Origin: Fratercula arctica
Taxonomy: Eukaryota > Chordata > Aves > Charadriiformes > Alcidae
Direction of reading: 5' to 3'
Length of the DNA: 64,000 nt
NCBI GenBank assembly: GCA_947846985.1
Contig: CANTUZ010000001.1
Span: 185,588,455 to 185,652,454, forward strand
Shown piece by piece: positions 55,762 to 64,000 of the stretch. Numbering within the stretch: position 1 is the stretch's first letter; each line of letters opens with the position of its first letter. The notes under the pieces were generated by a model. That model ran no database searches. It was not told the DNA's origin and saw nothing but the letters and a program-made list of their open reading frames with translations. The translations under genes were made by a program, and so were the position numbers.

Positions 55762-58700
55762 ACTAGTTTCATTTGACATTCATCCACGTACAGCAGTGAT
55801 GTTCTTTGGGTCTTAAAGGGGTCTTAGACCACTTTGCACTCAAGCACAGTGTGGATTTGGCAGCTGGGCAGCCTCGTGGGCTTCCTCGCTTGCAGTAGCT
55901 TCTTCACCAGTACTTCATTCTCACTGGTACTCCAAGCTATCGTTTCTCCCTTGACCTGCAGGAGAATTAAAGTGTGAGTTTAAGATACAAAAGGAAAACA
56001 GTTAATCTGAAAAGGAACTACTCTAGGGATTTTTGTCAATCTCTATGTTTTTAATGTGTACAAATTACATAGTAGAAAATACTTAAAAGATATGACCTTT
56101 TCACGGAAAATTTATTCCCCCCAGAATAAATTCAGCAATATAATTTTTAAAGTAGAAATTGATCTTCTGTGAGATTTTTTTTTTGCAAATGCTGGGGAAC
56201 ATCCATGTAAAGCAACTTGTGTAATTGAAAGCATGCTGTGTTTATGCAAAATTAATGCAAAATGTTCATTACATAAACACAGCCAAACCTTTAGAACACA
56301 TTTTTAAAAATTTGGTGGTATTAACTCTCTTAATAGTTTCGGAACCAGTCTTGGAGCAAGATTAGACTTTATGCAGTCCGTAACACAGATTTATGTGCTG
56401 CAAGGGTCCGACCCTACTTTTCAGTGATAGGAGTGCTATCACAAGGTGTAACAGTTTCTGGGAGAAATGGTTCCGACAGCAGCGATTTCGGTGCAGCTTG
56501 GACAAGTCAAATGGGCATGGGTGCCTTTTGAAAATAAAAGCCACTTCTGCTTAATTTTGCTTTTTGTTTTTAAACAGGAATAAAACATTAAGATAGCTCA
56601 TATGAGAAGCTTGTTGAACAGATCTTTTTATATATTATGTTTTAAAATGTTAATAATAGATTATATTGGGGAATTAAAGACATCTCCAGAAAAGGCACAC
56701 AGGCTCTCAGGCTGTCTCTGTCCTCATCCTCCCTTACAGGTATCTACTTTTGTTACTGTATGTGAGCATAGCGGCTCTTTTATGGACTATCTTGCGGAAA
56801 TCTTGACTGACCGATTGCGTGCAGCTCTTTCTCATTTGTAAACACAATCATTGCATTTATCAAAAGTTGTTACAAGTGGCAAAACTTTTTTCTTAGTGTC
56901 TGCATTGGATTTTGAGTGATTCCTGCTCTCTTCTCACTGAATGCATGTGTATAACAATGCGGTTCGATTTTGAAATGTTGAAGTAAAGATTATCCATCTC
57001 CTTCAGGGTATCGACAGTGCTATAGATTAGATTTTGAGACAGTTTTCAGTCTTTTCCAGTGAGCTCGAATGGATTTAAAAAGTCTCAGCTTTAAATACTC
57101 ATCTACTCAGTCAATGCAGTAGTGCATGCATGTGTTTGTCATTTCTAATTGTGCTCTCAGGATTCAAAACTACAGGTATCAAACCAGAACTAACATTTGC
57201 AGTCACGGTTAATCTTGCTGAGTAGGTTTATTTGGCTGGCTCCAGGTATCAATTTGCAGGATTATTGAGGTCAGAGGGTTGATGTATTTTGTGCCATTCA
57301 CAAAGCCTTTGATGTTACAGTGGTGAAGAGTCTCTCAGTGTTCGTACATCTGTGTTTCCTGCAGGTGGTGGTCCATTTCAGAAAGGCATTCTGTAACTTT
57401 TTGACTAAATTGCGCAAATAATTTCTTAAAAATGTCTGCATTTTAGGTATTTCTTTCATATTGCTTCATGATCAAATTTATGTTATAGGTGTATTTGCTA
57501 TGTAGGATAACATGTACCCATATACCAGTTCTTAGATTTTATTCTCTTATTTTTTCATGATTTTATGTTTGCTGACCATATTCAGCATGTCATTCTGATG
57601 TTTTTAATTAAATTAAAATACCTTATAGATCTACTTGTCTTTTTATGAAATGCATTTTTAAAATCTAAAATGAGTGACAATGACAATAATAACCTGGTAA
57701 AACCAAGTAAAGGAGAAGGTGAAAGATGGCATTTGTTGTATAGTTTGGCTTTATAAGTCATTGCAGACATGCGGAGGTTGCAATGGGGAGGGAGAAGGGA
57801 GTACTCACCTACTCGACTTTTCAGAAAGGTATCAGTAGCTAGATAGGTGCTCAGGGGCAACCATACATCAGTAAAAAAAACTCCATCGCAACACCAGCTG
57901 TTCTTTCCAAAGACCTGGAACTTGGGGCTTTTAAGTTCTGCACTCAGCTCTGTTTCAATTTAGTTTGTGACCATGAAGGTGTAGCTTTGTTTTTCTGGGT
58001 CTCTTGTTTTATTTCTAGCTGTCCGCTTTTTGTCTTCGAACTGTAGGCTGTAGTGGTAAGAATGTGCATTTTCACTGTGTGTTTTCCCATATCTCTGATG
58101 CAGCAGACCAAGTATTTATTTAGCTACGTTGGCGGCTAGAGGTCACAACTCATTAAAAAAGTGCAGGTTATAAATTTGGCTCAAACATGCCTGAGTTTTT
58201 ACTTCTGGATTTTACTTTGCAGTGAGCAAAAGCACCACGAGTATTGTCTAGGAATTATTTTTTTAAATTTTAATTCAGTAAAATATTTGATGCAAGCGTA
58301 TTTAATGCCATCTTGTTGGAGCCACAGCGTGCCTGGTGAGGCGTGCCAGTGAAAATTGGGCATCTTCTGTTCTAGCGTGTACAAGTTCTGCTGTGGGCTG
58401 TCCTGCCAGCCTTGTACATAAGCTGGTACCAGCATTGCAGAAGGCAGTATGATTGATGCCTGTCAGTTGTGGTTTATTCATCTCCTGGCTTCCTCCAAGA
58501 GTACCTGCAGCTTGTTTCCGAAAGGAAAGTGGCTCATGCAACTACACTCCAGATCCCTAATCTAGGAATTTGATTCTGTTGGCCTGTTTCAGGTGTCAAA
58601 GTGTCAGAATCTCAAAGATACTCGGTCCCGACATATTTCATTAAAATAGGTTGGTGGAATTAAAGGGACCCTAAGGTGGCAATGTAAGTGTAACCTTTAT

Positions 58701-59080
58701 TAGGCGTGAAAGAACTGTCATGAGAGTTTGGGTCTTGCACACCATAAAATCTGTCCTTCAGCCAAAACTTCATTTCTGTGTGGATTTTCTGCTGTCTAAC
58801 ATGGCACAAGCTATGGTTGCAGCATTTTCTGCATTTATAATATCACTTCTCAGGCTGGGACTCCGTATTGTCTTATAAGGATTAAACCCACTTAGTGGAT
58901 TTAGTATGCTTCAGGTAAAAAGTCAGCCAGTTACAAGAGGTGAGTTAACTGGAGACCAGGCTTGGTAGTGGAAGAACAAGACAGGAATAGGTCCTTGCTT
59001 CTTGGAGGCAGCACGTTGTTAAGGCGTTTGGAATATATTGTACGACTTCATGTCTGAGTGAGGAAATACCATCTGAAAGG
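55762..59080. other. Intergenic or intronic, no gene supported
   Basis: About 3.3 kb of AT-rich DNA, with short unrecognised frames on both strands. Confidence 0.55.
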
Positions 59081-59160
59081 GAGTAGACAGGTGCTTAGAT
59101 ATAACGGCTGCACAGGAAAAAGAGTAGAAGTAGTTTTCGTTAGGGTAAAGCAAACTTAAG
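59081..59160 (+). repeat. Short dispersed duplicate, copy 2
   Basis: 80 bases from gagtagacaggtgcttagat to gggtaaagcaaacttaag, same orientation as copy 1 and 5.0 kb to its right. Confidence 0.8.
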
Positions 59161-59182
59161 AGTTTTAGAAGAGGACTTTTAG

Positions 59183-59419
59183 GTACTATCAAGGGAATTT
59201 TGTAAAAAATGCCAATATGGCGTACTCACACTGTATGTATTAAATGCTCTGATTTCATTGTGCAAAACACCTAATCATAAGAAAAATGTCCACAGTTTTA
59301 TTTTGTTATGCATTGGTAAAATAGAAAATTTGAAAGAAGCAATAGGTGATGCTAATAAGGCTGTCCAGTTGGACCCTGCAAACCCTGTAAATAACCATGG
59401 TACAAACAGAATGTTCTAA
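59183..59419 (+). pseudogene. 78-codon open frame with a TPR-like motif, possible exon or gene relic
   Basis: Open without a stop from GTA at 59183 (just after ggacttttag) to TAA at 59417-59419, with no usable ATG start. Near its end it reads ENLKEAIGDANKAVQLDPAN (59329-59383), which fits the second TPR helix and the usual LDPxN cap very well. A second possible acceptor (tgtccacag) lies at 59295 and a weak donor CCT|GTAAAT at 59387, directly after the motif, where TPR exons often end. It sits 22 bases after repeat copy 2. I cannot name a parent gene; it may be a lone surviving exon, a processed relic or chance. Confidence 0.3.
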
Positions 59420-62400
59420 CATTTAATTTCTATTAGTGCTTGAGTTTATTCATTTAGCTATTGCTGATTTCCTAGAAATTATAAATCTAATCTGCTGTAT
59501 TTGTTATAAGAGAGCACTACTTTGACTAGCTTTTATGTAGTGGAACTGTAATCAAAATAAACCTAGTTATATTCACATAAAATATTTTATTATGTAAGAT
59601 ATTTTCAAGTGAGGAAAGTGATATTTTGATAGAGAAATATTTGCAGATTTAAATTTTTATATCTCAAATTTTCCATGGAGGACTTTTCCTTTTACACATA
59701 TAAACGTGCTTACGTAGTGCAGATCTGTCAAAGCCACCTTCAAAGTACAGAGCTTGGGCACTGGGAAAAAACATGAAAATCCAGGGTTTAAGAAAGGCTC
59801 AGAAGATTACCCTGTTTTTTGCATCACCAGCCTGTGCTGAGCTCTGAGTTGCAGAGCTTAACTTCTTCCAGTACTGGAGGTACCTGGAGGGATGTGTGTA
59901 CAGCGTCATAAAAGAGTTTGTGGTGCAGACATACTTTGAGTGACAGCGTCACGTAGGACATGGGCTTACTGATGTAGATGTACAGTGGCTCAGTCACACG
60001 GCAAGCGTGATAACTGCTTGAACAGTTACAGCAAGAAACGCTAGGACTGCATAAAACGCAAAGCATCCAGAATTGGTCTGGGATATTACTACTTAAGTAA
60101 AAAAGGTGTAACAGGTACTCCTCTTGGTGTCAGAAATGTGACACTATGCTTCTTGGTGCACACTGGCCGGGTGAATGCTGTTTTTAATCAGAGCTGGCTC
60201 TGTTCACTCCTACTCATGCACTAAAATGAACCTGCTAGATGGTGCTCTTAGAGGCTTCCGTCTGCTTCGGAGGCATCTTTACATCTTCAGCCTGCACACA
60301 AGAGAAGTGCTGCAAAATAATCCCTACCTTCAGGATGGAGCAAACGGAGCCTGCTGTTATGCTTTGTTTTACAGGATACATACTGCTCATACATCGGAGC
60401 TCTTGTGTGGAGCGCTGTAAAGCACAAAAAGAGAGACGTTGATTTAGGCAATAGCCTCAGGCTCAGTCCTTCTCGTGTTTGTGTTTTAATCATAAGGGGG
60501 AGCTATCATAAATATTCTTATGGCAAAAGGGAGCCCGCAGCCTTTGGAAAAAAATGAAGACCATGAAAAGGTATAGAAATTTTAGTTTGTTTTGCTTGTC
60601 ATGCCATGTTTAAAAAAAGAAAACGTGAGGTCAAATTAGGCTTTAGTTTAAGCACTTGCATGTCTTTTCTAAGCCACTGTTTATGTGGACTGAAATGGAC
60701 CTCAAATACTTTTGGTTCTTGAGTTTTGTTTTAATCTAATCTTCTCATATTATGAAGTGCTTAAGTAAAAGCTTTATTTTTGGATTACCTTTCAGTTACA
60801 ATTCCACATCCCTCCTGCAGTAACCAGCAGTGCTTGGTTAAAAACCCCAAGCCTTACCAAAGCAGAATGCTCCTCAGCACATACAGTTCTCCCTAGGGAG
60901 AAGATAAGGGAACAAACAGTGTGTGGCAGATGCTCGTCACATTGCAATGTGTACTACTGGAAAGCATTCAGACCCTACTGTGATAAATGCGGTATAAACA
61001 CACACATAGAATGAAACAACAATAGAAAGGTGATACGTAGCAACTGCTGAAGGGCTGTACTGAATTAGCTGACTGTTGACCATCACTATCTGCTTTCTGA
61101 ACTCCATTTTATTCACTGTAATCTGCCTGTTTAATAAATGTTTCCCTGTTACCACAGGCATTCTCTGGAAACAGTTGTCCTTCAGAGGAGGGATACCAGT
61201 GGAGATTTTACAGTGAATATAGCCCTTTAGAGGGACCAAGGGAACAATTATTTCAGTTTGAAATCAATGGGAAGCTTACAGTGATTTCCCACAATGTGCT
61301 GATGTGATGAGGCATTGAAATTTGATCTGATTAGCCTCTGAAAAGTTGAGACAATATCAATGATGGAAGAATATCAGCCCCGAAAGGACTGTCATACTAC
61401 CTTCCACTGAGGCACACAATATTTTCTAATGTTGAAGCTGGTTTAGAGTTGACTGAAAGAATACTTGCAAAAGTAGGATGGCACAAAATTGAGACTGCCA
61501 AAGAATTGGGAGTGTCTCGTTTCTGGCAGCATGACTAAATACGGTATTTTGTTTTTAAGGAGAAAAAGGAATTACGGGTCGATGGAACATCATCATTAAA
61601 GTTAAAATTAACACAATTAAGAAATATGAAGATTCATGGTTACTGAGCAGTGTGCGTGCACACAGCATCAGTGGAACAGTTGTAGACAATGTTTCAGTTC
61701 ACAGAGTAAAACGCTTGATCAGTAAAGTATCAAACCTGGGTTAGTTTCAGCATCTCCTGACACATCTGAGGATCAGTAAAAAAAGTACGTTTTGACATAA
61801 ATGACGTTCAATCTTTATTGCATTTTTTCACCCTTCTTTCATGTTTTAAGAAAGACCCGTAGGTCTTTGCAACTTGGTTTGCAAAGTAATTTGCAAATTA
61901 CTCAGCATGGGACAACATTATAACATCACAGAGATTTTTGCAGGTGAGAAATTAAAGTTGCATCTCTATGAAACACACTAAATGAAAATTTGGAGAGTCC
62001 CTCAGGAAAAATTCAAGCTAGTTTACTGAAGATTACACTTCTTTTACTACATGAATAATTGATTTTTGGACTAGTTCCTACAAGCAGATCTTAGAAGACA
62101 GATCATGACATTCCAACAGCACGATAAACCTTTTCCATCCAAATTTATTTTTATGAGATTGTTAATATCTACACTGGGCAGACAAAACATCAGCTTCTAT
62201 GTTACTAACATGGCCAATGATGATGAAGTATCTGAAATTGAATCAATCGCTCTTTAAAGCTAAAGGAATGAAGTCACCTTGCTGGCTGGGAATTGAAGAT
62301 ATGATTTCAAAGAGGCTTGCCAAGCAAACTGGATGATTAGACTTCAAGCTGTGAAGGAGCAACACTGAAGAATATGCTTAATTTTAAACACAAAAGTAAT

Positions 62401-64000
62401 TTTGCAGAATTCACTGTGACTTAAAAGTAATTATATGCTCCCTGGAACCAACTCTCATCTTTTGCAATTGGACTTTAACACATACATCTGAAGTGTTTCA
62501 AGTTCATTTGCTAGATAGCTTGCAATTTTCATATGCTGCTGATTACAGTATAGGATTGTGTTATAAGTCCTCTGGTAATTAATGTGCAATTAGTAAATAG
62601 ACACTTTACTTCTAATGCTCTATGAAAGCATAGAAAAATTGTAGAGAAGCCTCTGTTAATTCACAGAACAGATGTAGCATAGTGAGCATGTATTCTGCCT
62701 TCCCAAAAATGCCTTTCCGATATGCTTTGTCCTTGGTCCAAAGGCAAAAGATGTGGAAAATTAAGGTCCCTTTAGCACCCATAGATAGTTATTTGGTAGG
62801 ACTGATGAGACTGAAAGTGCCAGTGCAGTATGAGGACCCCTTGATTAAGGGTGTAAGATTTGCTCAGGCCACTGGCTGGTGTTCACAGGTCAAGTGATTC
62901 TTAATCACCACTGACATCACGTGTGTTAAAACTGGACAAGTGGACACCTATTTCTTGTTATTAATCCCTCAAGGAATCAAGAGTGATGGTTTTTGGATCT
63001 GGTATCTGTAGCTTCTCCACATGCTCAAGCTTATTCAAGGAATCATCACTATGTTATTATGCATTTAATTCCATACTGCAGATGCTCTAGTTAAAATTTC
63101 AGTTCTTTTCCCATCAACAGGCCTTTCAACTGCCCAAGGAGAGTCACCAGTTTTTTGATGTGGAGGACTTCTCTCATCTTAAAATGGCATGTTTCTATAA
63201 TAAGTGAGAACTCATTCGATTGTATAGAGAAGTACAGAGCTTATCTGAAATGAGCGGTCAGACAAGCTTTGTGCTATTATGGTTTTACTTTTTGGCAGTA
63301 AGAGTCCATAGTTATTCCAGCTTTTTCCCCAGTGGCCATGGGATTGTCATAGGAGGATCACCTACAGGACGTTTTTTCCCAGGGTTTATATGTAGATATC
63401 TCTTTCACATGCAGAAGTTTGTAGTACCACTTTTCTACCAGTATGGTTTATTGCCATTCCTTCCGGAGGAAAAAAATCTATAACAACATTAGCATGTTAT
63501 GTGAATTTTCTTCACTTACGCTGTAGTGGGGATTTAGTAATTTAACAGCTGAGTTATAATGATACTTTTTTTGGTTTTGTTTAGATAAGACCTTCACCAA
63601 GAACTATAATCTTATCAGAAATGTTTCTTATAATATACATCATTATAATTACTTCTGGTCAATAGTACAATGAAATTATTTTGTCCTACAAATACTATGT
63701 CTTTAGGGAGAGTTACAACTTCTTATCCCTATGAAAAACCTGCCTTTCTATTGCCTTCATTGAAACTTAGGAATACTGAAGGATATTAATTTCTAAAACT
63801 CTACAGCCTACTTTGGGGAAATGTGATACATTTCTTACACAGTCCTCAACATGCCGTCTCTGCAAAACTCCTGTCCTGTGCTAAGCCAGACCATGGGGTT
63901 ATCTCTGTATTACTAAATAAAATACACCTGACCCTGTTCTCTGACTCTTAAAGGAAGTGTCACATTATGACTTACTTACATTCATATGACCAACCTTTCT
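59420..64000. other. Right end of the window, no gene supported
   Basis: About 4.6 kb of AT-rich DNA. Short frames such as 60175-60420, 62682-62897 and 63220-63483 have no recognisable domain. No CR1 copy recognised. Confidence 0.55.

Overview
The window looks like vertebrate nuclear DNA, most likely from a bird. Coding sequence is sparse and split into short exons with GT-AG introns. There are four CR1-type LINE fragments, the dominant interspersed repeat of birds and other sauropsids, and no mammalian Alu, L1 or MIR family that I recognise. Species cannot be named from this alone.

Layout. (1) Positions 144-about 4350: the last four coding exons and 3'UTR of IFRD1, plus strand; the rest of that gene lies to the left. 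(2) Positions 9084-14648: LSMEM1, plus strand, three coding exons with matching phases, encoding a 155-residue single-pass membrane protein. A CpG-rich patch ending in a good splice donor at 7306 could be its untranslated first exon. IFRD1 followed by LSMEM1 on the same strand is the order on human chromosome 7q31. (3) From 14.65 kb to the right edge there is no gene I recognise. This region holds CR1 fragments (14971-15494, 21352-22139, 30545-31072, 39789-40067), an orphan CpG island (about 22225-22765), simple repeats including a 239-bp GGAGA array, inverted repeats and scattered splice-like signals. TMEM168, the next gene in the human order, was not seen.

The most interesting observation is in 53.1-59.4 kb. 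A TATA-containing segment precedes an ATG in strong Kozak context (53385) that opens a short, very hydrophobic exon. That exon joins in phase to a second exon at 55525-55603, giving a predicted 65-residue single-pass membrane microprotein below the length cut-off of ordinary ORF lists. Nearby are two open frames with TPR-like character (54088-54348 and 59183-59419). Each is associated with one copy of an 80-86 bp repeat (54060-54145 and 59081-59160). Whether these belong to one gene, a decayed gene or chance is not settled by the sequence alone.

IFRD1 is known as a nuclear transcriptional co-regulator and LSMEM1 is a poorly characterised membrane protein. Nothing in the window links the two functionally beyond adjacency.
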